From an uncultured Clostridium sp. (GTDB lineage: Bacteria; Bacillota_A; Clostridia; TANB77; CAG-508): a stretch of 26,585 nt of DNA. The stretch's first letter is position 1; every line of letters begins with the position of its first letter. This document shows, in pieces, positions 1 to 9,700 of the stretch. Below the pieces are notes generated by a model. It saw only the letters and a program-made list of their open reading frames with translations. It did no database searches and had not been told where the DNA came from. The stretch covers positions 1-26,585 of the forward strand of contig CANCZH010000016.1 of assembly GCA_947382445.1 (NCBI GenBank), given 5' to 3'. The translations under genes were made by a program, and so were the position numbers.

Positions 1-143
1 TTTAACTAATCTAGTTTTAATATACGTCATTATTTTTTCAAAGTATAGTAAAATACACTAAATAACATATACATAATATACATAATTTTATTATTGGAAA
101 AATTTCAGATAATAAAGCATCTAGTCAATAATAAATAAAAAAA

Positions 144-183
144 TCTTTATCATCACTACAAAAGTAATAATAAAGAATTTTTT
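144..183 (-). terminator. Intrinsic terminator after the NUDIX gene
   Basis: On the minus strand, arms at 164-176 and 144-156 pair over 13 bp with two G-U pairs and are followed by a run of T. This sits directly after the stop codon of the NUDIX gene. Positions 1-143 to its left are very AT-rich and I see no gene or other element there. Confidence 0.6.
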
Positions 184-602
184 TATCTTACTATTTTTTT
201 ATAATCCTCCAAAGCTTTTCTAGTAGTAATAGTTAAATTATCTGGCAAATCGTCTAAATTAAACCATCCCATTTCTGAAGCTTTATCAGGTTCCATTATC
301 TTTGCTTTTCCATTTAATATTTTACATAAATAACTTGCTGAAACCCAATGAGCACTTTCTGCCTGAATAATATGGTCACATATTCCCATTAATTTTAATA
401 CTTCAATATCTAAGTCAGTTTCTTCCTTAACTTCTCTAACAACAGCATGTTCTAGTTTCTCAAACATTTCAAGTCTTCCACCAGGAATGCACCAATAACC
501 CTTTTCAGCAGGTACTGCCCTTTTTTGTAATAACAATTTATTATTTTCATCTAAAATAAATGCACCAACACCTACTCCAATATAATCTTTTCCTATTTCC
601 AT
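183..602 (-). CDS. NUDIX hydrolase
   Basis: A 139-residue protein of usual single-domain NUDIX length. The Nudix box lies around residues 41-64: a GG-R-L start, E six residues after the second G, then REVKEET, with T where most members have G just after the EE pair. These residues form the Mg-binding loop-helix-loop that hydrolyses nucleoside diphosphates linked to another moiety. Substrate cannot be told from sequence; MutT-like dNTP or ADP-ribose or sugar-nucleotide hydrolysis are all possible. AAAGGA lies about 12 nt upstream of the ATG. It contains no in-frame CGG and reads as one uninterrupted frame. It is probably a single-gene unit, since a terminator follows it. Confidence 0.9.
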   Translation of the reverse strand: MEIGKDYIGVGVGAFILDENNKLLLQKRAVPAEKGYWCIPGGRLEMFEKLEHAVVREVKEETDLDIEVLKLMGICDHIIQAESAHWVSASYLCKILNGKAKIMEPDKASEMGWFNLDDLPDNLTITTRKALEDYKKIVR

Positions 603-677
603 ATAAAAACTTAATTCCTTTCATATTTTATATTTAGTACTTTATCATAAATATATCAATCTATCAAGTCCATTATA

Positions 678-1161
678 TTAAACTCTTACACCATCAACAT
701 GAATAAATCGTGCTTTATTAAACCTATATGCAAAAAGACTTTTATCAAACACATCAAAAGTGTGTGCAGAAACTCTAATGTCATTATCATTAGTACTTAT
801 AACAACTAAATTATGTGCATAAATGTTTCCATCAAAAGATAACTGAATTATATCTCCAATTTCAATCTTATTTTGTTCCACTATACTTCCAAAAGGTCCG
901 AACGCCATTATTACTCATCAAAAAATTATATAAAAACTGAACACCAGTCCATGATGGAGACCTATCATTTATAGAATTATAATACCATCCGTTATTTTTA
1001 CTATAATTCATTTTTTTACTTCCTGCATAAATACATTGTGATGCAAAGTTTGTACAATCGCCACCTATTGAATCAAAATTATAATATTTTTTATTTCTAC
1101 TATATGCCCATTTTCTAGCATATTCGACAACTTTTTCTCTATTATATTTTTTAATTTGCAT
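678..1161 (-). CDS. Amidase_6-type domain protein, read through a +1 shift
   Basis: Two overlapping frames make one protein. The upstream frame holds the N-terminal half (motifs GGDCTNFASQC with the presumed catalytic Cys, then DRSPSWTGVQFLYNFL). The downstream frame holds the C-terminal half (GDIIQLSFDG, then VSAHTFD with the presumed catalytic His, then the ending RFIHVDGV). These are in the order and spacing of the putative amidase domain (PF12671-like) found in clostridial cell-wall and spore proteins. The frames join at GTT-C-GGA: skipping minus-strand C at 900 gives 160 residues, right for the domain. Without it translation stops 12 codons later. I chose ATG at 1161 because GAGGTG precedes it; the frame is open further upstream but lacks homologous residues there. 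No signal peptide is visible. Domain call is confident; biological substrate unknown. Confidence 0.8.
897..903 (-). other. Candidate +1 recoding site GTT-C-GGA (amidase gene)
   Basis: Frame 0 reads GTT CGG ACC and meets TAA 12 codons after CGG. Skipping the C at 900 reads GTT GGA CCT and restores the conserved C-terminal half after codon 87. Confidence 0.8.
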
Positions 1162-1170
1162 AAAAAACAC

Positions 1171-1202
1171 CTCTAATATTACTGTATGTAGTAATATTAG
1201 AG
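1171..1202 (-). promoter_or_regulatory. Perfect 12-bp hairpin covering part of the amidase ribosome site
   Basis: Arms 1171-1182 and 1191-1202 are perfectly complementary with an 8-nt loop. On the minus strand the 3' arm ends in GAG, which is part of the GAGGTG ribosome site, and the hairpin is followed by GTGTTTTTTA and then the ATG. It can therefore act as a terminator for the CorB-like gene 14 nt upstream, or mask the amidase ribosome site, or both. The stem is A+T-rich, so it is a weak terminator at best. Confidence 0.6.
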
Positions 1203-1216
1203 ATGTTCTATTTATT

Positions 1217-1772
1217 CTAATTTTTTTCAAAAATACTTAAAACTTTTGAAACTGCTGCTATAATAGTTGTACATTGTGTTTTAGCAAAATTTTTACCTAG
1301 TGCCTTTCCTCCAACTGTAAAAGAAGCAACTAAGGCACTCATAATAAATTGAATATCATATGAAAGTCCCATACTTTGAGTAATTTTTACTGTCAAAATA
1401 GCACTAATTGCTCCACTTAGAACTCCGACATATATCACCAATTACATCAGCACAAATATTAGAAACTTTTGGTGCAGATCTAATTAATTTTATAGCAGTT
1501 TTAGCTCCTTTTACCTTTTTAGAAGCCATTGCATGAAATTCTTCTTCTGTTGCACAGGTAACAGCAACACCCACAATATCAAATAAAACTCCAACCAAAA
1601 TAACAACTATTAAAACAATTAATGCTGGTATAACTCCTAATCCATTAATACTTGTAGTCGAAACATACGAAAAAAGCATTGAAAGGATAAAAGTTATAAT
1701 AAATATTGTAAAAAACCATTTTATTGCTTCACTTTTAGGATTTTTATTCTTTCTATCGCTCTTATTTTTCAT
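1217..1772 (-). CDS. CorB-like conserved clostridial membrane protein, read through a +1 shift
   Basis: 184 residues once the shift is applied. The first 115 codons give a basic N-terminus, two hydrophobic segments (about residues 18-42 and 48-72) and the motif EEFHAMASKKVKGAKTAIKL. After skipping minus-strand C at 1427 the sequence continues as GDIC-GVLSGAISA, and later SALVASFTVGGKALGK. I recognise this as a small integral membrane protein family of Clostridia often labelled CorB-like or Mg/Co transporter-like; the transport role is unproven. Without the shift, frame 0 ends at TAG six codons after CGG and drops the C-terminal third. AAAGGA lies 8 nt before the ATG. It follows the structured gene-free region 1790-2371, which may be its leader, and lies just upstream of the amidase gene. 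Confidence 0.7.
1424..1430 (-). other. Candidate +1 recoding site TGT-C-GGA (CorB-like gene)
   Basis: Frame 0 reads TGT CGG AGT and reaches TAG six codons after CGG. Skipping C at 1427 reads TGT GGA GTT, giving the conserved GDICGVLSGA junction after codon 115. Confidence 0.8.
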
Positions 1773-1789
1773 TTATCTTTTCCTTTATA

Positions 1790-2371
1790 TATTTTAAAGA
1801 TGGTAGAAATCTAAGTAAATTTTACGGTTTAAGGTCTAGCAGAATTTCTCTATTTCTTACTAAGTATTACTACTTAGCCGTTTCCATTTAAAAGAAATAT
1901 TCCTTAAAATTTAAGGAAAGCTAGATCGCCACTAAAATCCGTACCTTAATCCTTAAATTTCCATGCTTATCAATTTAAGCAAACATTCTAGAAGTTTTCC
2001 TTAATACATTGTTCCCTATTATTAGTCTTTTTTGCAATAATGATTTCATAGTTTTTAAATAAAAAAATGTGGCCCCATTATTTATTTAAATAGCAACTAA
2101 TCCCAAGATTATCACTCAAGACGGATTTATTGTACAGAAAATAAGTACACTTAAAAATAGATATATACTACTCAAAAGGTAAAATATGAGTAATAGCGAA
2201 AGCAGGAAAACAAATATATGCCATTATATTCTATCCTGAATTCATTTTCCCAGAAGCACGCAAAACTGGCATTTTGCGCATCAACTTAGAAACGTTATCT
2301 AATAAACCCTGTGTGGATTTTTAGCCCCACCCTCATAATAGGCAATGCAACTAGAATAATGCACCACCGCG
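1790..2371 (-). ncRNA. Candidate large structured RNA or long leader, unidentified
   Basis: About 580 bases without a convincing gene in any frame, richer in G+C than neighbouring spacers. On the minus strand it starts just after a TATAAT promoter and folds locally into many hairpins: GTGG/CCAC around 2312-2330, GCGCAAAA/TTTTGCGT with loop TGCCAG near 2258-2280, TACTCA/TGAGTA near 2168-2193, TGTAC/GTACA near 2130-2150, TTTAAATAAA/TTTATTTAAA near 2056-2090, GCTTA/TAAGC near 1965-1980, TTCCTTAAA/TTTAAGGAA near 1899-1919, and CTAAGTA/TACTTAG near 1861-1878. No U-rich terminator is visible before the CorB-like gene at 1772, so it could be the leader of that gene. I do not see the signatures of tmRNA, RNase P RNA, a T-box or a group II intron. 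Family not identified. Confidence 0.45.
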
Positions 2372-2375
2372 CCAT

Positions 2376-2404
2376 ATTATAGCAAAAAACGAATTGCAGA
2401 GCAA
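2376..2404 (-). promoter_or_regulatory. Sigma-A-type promoter for the structured region
   Basis: Minus strand: TTGCTC at 2399-2404, 17-bp spacer, TATAAT at 2376-2381. The -10 is perfect, the -35 matches only at TTG. The -35 lies inside the terminator hairpin of the upstream gene, which is compact but workable. Transcription would begin near 2369 and run leftwards. Confidence 0.55.
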
Positions 2405-2415
2405 ATTCGTTTTTT
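2384..2415 (-). terminator. Terminator of the 804-residue protein gene, symmetrical
   Basis: Perfect 12-bp stem AAAAAACGAATT / AATTCGTTTTTT with an 8-nt loop, 41 nt after the stop codon of the 804-residue gene on the minus strand. The T run on both strands means it could also stop plus-strand transcription. Confidence 0.75.
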
Positions 2416-2456
2416 CTTTTAAAATACATTTTAAAACAATTTATTTATTGTTTAAT

Positions 2457-4871
2457 TTATTTTTCCTTATTTTCTAAGCTAATTTCTTCATTTATCTCAT
2501 TTTCTTGAATTTTATCTTTATTTTCTGTATTTGAATCCTTAACAATATTTTCTTTTATTTCAATTTTTCTCTCTTTATTCTCTTGTTTCTTAAAATTAAC
2601 ATCATATTCTTCAATATAAATAGTAACCATTTTAGGATACAATTCATCTGACGAATTAAAATATCTATTAGTATTAATTTTACTTTTTTGAACAAGTTCA
2701 TATTCAAACATATTTGAGTCAATTAAAACTCTTGATGACACATCCATACCATTAGGTAATGTATTATTAAAATTGTCATAATAAATTGAATTAGTTAAAT
2801 ATACTAATGGATATCCTTCTTTAAAATTCAACTTCAATAATTTTACAGCTGACTCAAATTTATTATCATATAATTCTAATTCTCTTTCAGCATTTATATT
2901 GAATAAACTATAATCAGTTTTATGCAATTTTTCATTAATAGAAATAACTTTATAAATTGGCATATCATAATTTGAAGTAATCTTATGCATTGACTCATTC
3001 AAAGAGGCAACAGCAGTCTGCAATTCCTCAGTAAAATCAAATATATCAATTTTTTTATTAATATTCAAAATTGAAAATTTATCTTTTTCATTTTCTCTAT
3101 GTGATTTATTATTTAAGTACCTTACTTTTGTTGACTCTGCTTTCATTGAACCAAATATGTCAAAATCATTTTTTAAAGAACTTGTAGAAGTGAAATACTC
3201 ACTTTTTAAGCTACGTAATAAATCTTCTATAACTTCTTTATTCATATCTCCATTTTTAAGCATATTTAAAGTAGGTAATACATTTGTACTAGAAATAAAA
3301 ATATCATCCATTTCTTGTTTAGAAAGTTTCGTTCTTTGCAATTTATCATAAAAAATTCCTAAATCTTCAAAATCATATTCATAATCGAATTTCTTTTTAA
3401 TCTTTAAATTTTCACTTTCTAAAATTGTATCTCCATTTTCCAATTCTAATAACTCATCTTTATTAGCAAATTTCCAAAAATCAAACAGGCTCTTTTTATG
3501 TTCATCTATTTGTTTTATATATGTTGTTGCATTTTCAATTTTCTTTTTAGTATTAACAATTTTTAGTTCTAATGCTTTAATATCTTGCTTTAAATCTTTT
3601 ACATATCTTTCGCTTTTTTCATATAAAGATTGCACTGTAATTAAATCATCAATTGTATGAAATTTTTTATCGTCAGAATATCCTTGAATTGGTTTTGGTT
3701 CTTTTTTTACTTCCTCATCAGTTTGAATATTCTCCATTTCAGGAACTTCAACTATTTTCTTTTTCTTCTTAGAGAAAAAATATTTAACTTTTCCTAAAAA
3801 AGTCTTTTTACATTCTAAATAAGTAGAAATCTCTTTTTGTTTTAAGAAGTATTCAGCATCTTTCTTTTTACACTCAAGTTTTAACTTTTTTAATTCAGCT
3901 TCTAAAACAAAAGCTTCTTGATTAAAATTTTTTATAGTAGCTTCAGTAGAAATATATTTTTCTTTTATAAATTCTGGTAAATCGCTATAAATAATTTTCT
4001 TATCTTCATAATAAAAATCAAGACTATCTTGTGTATTTACCTTAGTTGTAAAATTATATCTATTTCCAAGCTCCGTTTGAAGAATAAATAATGCTTTTAA
4101 TAATTTATAAAATTCTTCCGCTTCCTCTTTTGATTTTAGAATAATTTTATACATACTCTTTAAATTATCATATATTGGAGTTTCCCCAACAATTTGCAAA
4201 AACATATTATCATTAATGTCATATACTTCATAAGTTAGTGACCAATTTTTAGTAAACACCCATAAATAATTTTCAATATCATTTATTTGTCTTGCTGTTA
4301 AAAACTTTTCACTATAATTAACATATGAAATTGGAATATATATTTTTTCATCTCTATTTAATGCTTCAAGTTCAATTCTCTTTTTTAATAGGAAAAAGAA
4401 CTCATCAAAAGTGTCCTCTTTTAAAGGAACTAACATAAAATATTTATTTGTCTCTTGTGAATAATACACTTGCCATAAATGACTTTTATTATAATTAACT
4501 AAAAATGGTATTCTAATTTCCATTTTTCTTTGCTCATTTTCTATTCTTCTTATATTAACATCCGAAATTTTTTCAAATACATGTAATATTTGAGCAGCTT
4601 TCTCTGAATCTTCTTCACTTTGCTTAATATATTCAGCAAGTGGTAAAGATTTATTATATCTATCTTTTATAGGATCATCTCTATGTGCATTAGTAACATA
4701 AATTTCAATATCTTTAATTGAAACATATTTATATACTTTTAATTCTTTATCATTATTTAATCTTGATGAATTAAATACTATTGGTTCTTCATTTAATAAA
4801 AACTCTGGTAAATTGTCTAAATTTAGACCAATTGAACTCAACTTCTCTTTTATATCTTCTTTAGTAGCCAA
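2457..4871 (-). CDS. Unrecognised 804-residue cytoplasmic protein with coiled coils
   Basis: I do not recognise a family. The start is TTG at 4871, with AAGGAGG 11 nt upstream and no better ATG. There is no signal peptide or membrane segment. Heptad-like, Lys/Glu-rich stretches suggest coiled coils around residues 320-365 and 435-485, separated by a basic patch (FFSKKKKK, about 383-390). The last 45 residues are a charged, low-complexity K/E/N tail. The outer parts look globular, with repeated D/N/Y/F-rich blocks. It has no in-frame CGG and reads cleanly over 2.4 kb. It lies 76 nt after thrS on the same strand and may be co-transcribed with it; a terminator follows. A structural or scaffold role would be a guess, so none is assigned. 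Confidence 0.85.
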   Translation of the reverse strand: MATKEDIKEKLSSIGLNLDNLPEFLLNEEPIVFNSSRLNNDKELKVYKYVSIKDIEIYVTNAHRDDPIKDRYNKSLPLAEYIKQSEEDSEKAAQILHVFEKISDVNIRRIENEQRKMEIRIPFLVNYNKSHLWQVYYSQETNKYFMLVPLKEDTFDEFFFLLKKRIELEALNRDEKIYIPISYVNYSEKFLTARQINDIENYLWVFTKNWSLTYEVYDINDNMFLQIVGETPIYDNLKSMYKIILKSKEEAEEFYKLLKALFILQTELGNRYNFTTKVNTQDSLDFYYEDKKIIYSDLPEFIKEKYISTEATIKNFNQEAFVLEAELKKLKLECKKKDAEYFLKQKEISTYLECKKTFLGKVKYFFSKKKKKIVEVPEMENIQTDEEVKKEPKPIQGYSDDKKFHTIDDLITVQSLYEKSERYVKDLKQDIKALELKIVNTKKKIENATTYIKQIDEHKKSLFDFWKFANKDELLELENGDTILESENLKIKKKFDYEYDFEDLGIFYDKLQRTKLSKQEMDDIFISSTNVLPTLNMLKNGDMNKEVIEDLLRSLKSEYFTSTSSLKNDFDIFGSMKAESTKVRYLNNKSHRENEKDKFSILNINKKIDIFDFTEELQTAVASLNESMHKITSNYDMPIYKVISINEKLHKTDYSLFNINAERELELYDNKFESAVKLLKLNFKEGYPLVYLTNSIYYDNFNNTLPNGMDVSSRVLIDSNMFEYELVQKSKINTNRYFNSSDELYPKMVTIYIEEYDVNFKKQENKERKIEIKENIVKDSNTENKDKIQENEINEEISLENKEK

Positions 4872-4947
4872 TTTATATTTTTCCTCCTTGAAATGTTTGT
4901 AGTTAGTATATCATATGCCTCTTATTTCTTCTATACTATTTTTATAA

Positions 4948-6723
4948 TTAATCTCTAGATTTTTCATCAATTTCATTAATAATTTTATCAATAAAGTCTT
5001 CTAGTGGCATTTGACCAATATCACCCTCTTTTCTTTTTCTAACACCTACTGCATTTGCTTCTACTTCTTTTTCTCCTAAGATTAGCATATAAGGAACTTT
5101 TTGAAGTTGAGCTTCTCTAATCTTATAACCAATTTTCTCTTGTCTATCATCTAGCTCTACTCTAATACCAAGTTCTTCTAATCTTTCCTTAACTTTTACT
5201 GCATATTCTCTTTGATTATCTGAAATAGGTAAAACAGCAACTTGAACAGGTGAAAGCCATAATGGGAAAGCACCTTTTGTTTCTTCAATTAAGAAACACA
5301 TAAATCTATCTAAAGAGCCAAGAATAGCTCTATGAATAACAACTGGTCTATGTTTCTCATTATCTTCACCAACATATTCAAGTTCAAATCTCTCAGGTAA
5401 TAAGAAATCTAATTGACATGTTGATACAGTAACATCATGACCAACAGCAGATTTAATTTGAACATCAAGTTTTGGTCCATAAAATGCTGCTTCTCCCTCA
5501 GCCTCATAGAAATTAACACCTAATTCAGTTAATATTTCTCTTAATTGGCTTTCAGCTTTTTCCCACATTTCATCATCATCAAAATATTTTTCTTTATTAT
5601 TCTTATCTCTTAAAGATAATCTAAAATCATAATTTTCAAATCCAAAATCTTTGTAAACATCTAATATCAATTTAACAACTTTTCCAAATTCTTCTTTAAT
5701 TTGGTCTGGTCTAACAAATAAATGGGCATCATTTTGGCACATTTCACGAACTCTTTCTAATCCGCAAACACTTCCACTATCTTCATATCTAAAATCATGT
5801 GCAAGTTCACCAATTTTTATAGGTAAATCTCTATATGAACGTAATTTATTTTTATAAATCAACATATGATGAGGACAATTCATTGGTCTTAAAACCATTT
5901 CTTCATTCTCCATCTTCATAACAGGGAACATATCTTCTTTATAATGATCCCAATGTCCACTTACTTTATATAATTCAGTATTTGCAAGAGATGGAGTATA
6001 TACATGATTATAACCCAGTTTAACTTCTTTATCTTGAATATATCTTTCAAGCAATCTTCTTACAGTTGCACCATTAGGTAAATACATAGGAAGACCAGAA
6101 CCAACTAATGGATGAGTCATAAACAATTCAAGTTCTTTTCCTAGCTTTCTATGGTCTCTTTGTTTTGCTTCTTCTAACATTTGTAAATATTCATCAAGCA
6201 TACTTGCCTTTGGGAAAGATATACCATAAATTCTTTGAAGCATTTTATTATGTTCGTCACCTCTCCAATAAGCACCTGATGAGGATAATAATTTTATAGT
6301 TTTAACACACCCAGTAGATGGTAAATGTGGTCCTCTACAAAGGTCTGTAAATTCACCTTGTTTATAAAAAGAAATAATTTCACCATCTGGTAATTCTTTT
6401 ATTAATTCTACCTTATAGGTTTCTGCTCTTTCTTCCATCAATTTAATAGCTTCTTCTCTTGGAAGTTCAAATCTCTCAATTACTAAATCTTCTTTAATAA
6501 TTTTTAGCATTTCTTCTTCAATCTTAGATAAATCATCTTCTGAAAATGGTTTTTCTACATCAAAATCATAATAAAATCCATGTTCAATAGATGGTCCAAT
6601 TGTAACTTTAGCTACTGGAAATAATCTTTTTACAGCTTGAGCCATAATATGAGAAGTTGTATGCCAATACATTGCTTCTTCTACTTCTTGCGTTCTTCCT
6701 CCGCCGAGTTTAATTTTAAACAT
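4948..6723 (-). CDS. thrS: Threonyl-tRNA synthetase, short form without the TGS domain
   Basis: Charges tRNA-Thr with threonine in the cytoplasm. 591 residues, about 50 shorter than typical (about 640), because the protein starts almost directly in the editing domain: HTTSH (His21, His25) and later LCRGPH, which together form the N2 hydrolytic editing site. The class II core follows: [13 protein letters not shown] (motif 1 region), RPMNCPHHM with the Zn-ligand Cys, [17 protein letters not shown] (motif 2), NDAHLF with a Zn-ligand His, and [13 protein letters not shown] (motif 3). A C-terminal anticodon-binding domain begins near [11 protein letters not shown]. The ATG has GAGGAGG upstream, so the short N-terminus is real. 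Expression is governed by the T-box leader upstream. Confidence 0.97.
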   Translation of the reverse strand: MFKIKLGGGRTQEVEEAMYWHTTSHIMAQAVKRLFPVAKVTIGPSIEHGFYYDFDVEKPFSEDDLSKIEEEMLKIIKEDLVIERFELPREEAIKLMEERAETYKVELIKELPDGEIISFYKQGEFTDLCRGPHLPSTGCVKTIKLLSSSGAYWRGDEHNKMLQRIYGISFPKASMLDEYLQMLEEAKQRDHRKLGKELELFMTHPLVGSGLPMYLPNGATVRRLLERYIQDKEVKLGYNHVYTPSLANTELYKVSGHWDHYKEDMFPVMKMENEEMVLRPMNCPHHMLIYKNKLRSYRDLPIKIGELAHDFRYEDSGSVCGLERVREMCQNDAHLFVRPDQIKEEFGKVVKLILDVYKDFGFENYDFRLSLRDKNNKEKYFDDDEMWEKAESQLREILTELGVNFYEAEGEAAFYGPKLDVQIKSAVGHDVTVSTCQLDFLLPERFELEYVGEDNEKHRPVVIHRAILGSLDRFMCFLIEETKGAFPLWLSPVQVAVLPISDNQREYAVKVKERLEELGIRVELDDRQEKIGYKIREAQLQKVPYMLILGEKEVEANAVGVRKRKEGDIGQMPLEDFIDKIINEIDEKSRD

Positions 6724-9700
6724 ATAAATTCCTCCTCTGCCTCAAAATTTAGAGGCTAAACAAAATTTATTTTAAGTCTTCTTATAGAAGCTTTTTACAT
6801 ACAAAAAGCCCCTATAAGTCACACATGACTTATAGGGGTAAGTTTTATTTCTTACGGTTCCACCCTAATGTTTAACTCTTAACCGTTTTAACGCAACATC
6901 CACGCTTTCCTTTCAGAAAGAAACTCCGGGGTAGTTTTTCAAAAACGTTTATTAAGATTAGCTTTCAGCCCAAACGACTAATCATCTCTTTTAACAACCT
7001 TTAATTTACTTTTTCCCATCACAGTTTACATACTAAATTGTACACCGTTATTAAAAAAAAGTCAAACATTCTTTTTTACAATTTTATTTCATTTTTAAAG
7101 GCTTCTTGATATAGTAACTTATTATCTATATAATACTTTAAACAAAAGAAAAATTAGAAAGGATTTAAAAATGGAAAAAGCAAAAATATGTAAACATAAT
7201 ATGAAACTATACCCTATATACCACACACTCTCATTTGATTTTCTATTTTTTTATACAATAAATGTTTTATTTTTAACACAAGTAAAACATATTAGTCCAT
7301 CTGAAATATTATTGGTAGACGCATTTTATTCTCTTTTTGGAATATTTTTTCAAATACCAGCAAGTATTATATTAGATAAAACAAGTAGAAAAAAAAGTTT
7401 GATTTTGGGAAATCTATTAAATTGTGCCTATCTAGTAGTAATCATGCTTAGTAAAAATATATTTCATCTTATATTTGCTGAAACATTATGTGCCTTCGGA
7501 TATGCTCTAAAAGATATTGCATCACCAAGTATTCTTAATGAATCAATACCAATAACAAAAAGGAAAAGTGAAATATTTGCCAAACTTAATGGTAAAGCGC
7601 TATCTGGATATTACATATTAAATGCAATTTCACTTGCAATTTCAGGTGCATTATATAGTATAAATGGATATATACCTATACTATTATCATTATCAATTGT
7701 AGTTTTAGCATTTTTACTATCAAGCTGTTTTATAGAACCATTAGAATTATCAGATAATAAAGAAAATAAATCAAAACCACAAACAAATTTAAAATTTAAA
7801 GACTCTTTAAAATTTATTTTCTCATCTGGAAGATTAAAAAGTTTAATTTTATTTTCTTCAGTTATGGCTGGTTTAATTTCAATCTTGGCAACATCTGAAG
7901 TATACCTTGTAGAAGAACTTGAAATATCTTCAAGCATAGTTGGACTTACTTTTGCAATACTTGGAATTATATCAGGAATTGCAGCAAAAAAACAAAATAA
8001 ATTTCATGAAAAATTTAAGAATAAAGCATTAAGTATTTTAGGATTGTCTATAAGTATCTCTTGTATAACTGCCACTTTAGGATTTTTCTTAAACTTTCCA
8101 AAACTTGTAACATTTCTTATAATACTAGTTTCATTTGCTGTAAGATATATAATAGTTGGAATATTTAATGTACTAATAACAAAATACTTAAGTAACTTTA
8201 CTAATGAAGAAATAGATTCAAAAATATATTCAGTAACACTACTATTTAATAGTATTTGTAAAACAATTTTTGGAATATTAGCATCAATAGTACTAGACCT
8301 TTCTAATGCATATATTGCAATGTTTATATATGGAATTACATTTTTAGTTTTATTTATTCTTATAATTATTTATATGAAAAATAGATTAGGATTAAAAGCA
8401 GATGAATACTCTGCAGAAGAAATTAAATATTCTAAAATAACTGAATCAATCTAATAAAATAATGTAAAAATTGGGACTTAATTTGTGTCAAACATTTTAA
8501 GTCCCCATTTTTACATTATTTTTATTAATAACCTGGTTTTTCAAGTAATTTGAACATATTCTTTTTATATTCTTCAACACCTGGTTGATTGAAAGGATTT
8601 ACTCCTAAAATTAAACCAGACATTGCACATGCTTTTTCAAAGAAATAAATTAAATGACCTAAATTCTCTTCATCTAATTTATCAATTGTAATCATTAAGT
8701 TTGGAACATTTCCACTAACATGAGCTTGAACAGTACCTTCCATAGCTTTTTTATTTATATAATCTAACCCTTTTCCAGTTAAATAATTTAAACCATCTAA
8801 ATTTTCATCATCTTCTTTTACCTCAATATCGCTCTTTGGAGAATCTACACTTAATACAGTTTCAAATAAATGTCTCTCCCCATCTTGAATATATTGACCC
8901 ATTGAATGTAAATCAGTTGTTAAATCAACACCTGCTGGGAAAATTCCTTTTCCATCTTTTCCTTCACTCTCACCATATAATTGTTTCCACCACTCTGTAA
9001 AATAATGTAATTGTGGTTCATAGTTAGCCAACACTTCTATTTTTTTTCCTGAATTATAAAGTAAATTTCTAACAACAGCATATTTATAACAATCATTGAA
9101 TTTTATACTTGAATCCATATATTTTTCTCTAGCATCTTTAGCACCTTGCATTAATTTATCAATATTAACACCAGCAGTTGCAATTGGAAGTAAACCAACA
9201 GCAGTTAAAACTGAAAATCTTCCACCTACATTATCTGGAATAACAAAAGTTTCATAGTTTTCTTTTGTTGCCAATGTTTTCAAAGCTCCACGAGCTTTAT
9301 CAGTTGTTACATAAATTCTTTTCTTAGCTTCTTCTAAACCATATTTAGCCTCAATAGCTTCTCTTAAAACCCTAAAAGCAATAGCAGGCTCAGTAGTAGT
9401 ACCTGACTTTGAAATAACATTTAAAGAAATATCTTTTTCACCAATTAACTCTAATAAATCATTCATGTAATTAGGGCTTAAATTATTTCCTGCATATATA
9501 ATCTTTGGTGTTTTTCTTTTTTTAGATGGTAACATATTATAAAAACAATTTGTTATTGATTCTATAACTGCTCTTGCACCTAAATATGAACCACCAATTC
9601 CAATTACTATTAAAATATCCGAATCAGACTGAATTTTTTCTGCTGCTTTTTTTATTCTTTCAAACTCTTTTTTATCATAATTTTCAGGTAAATTTATCCA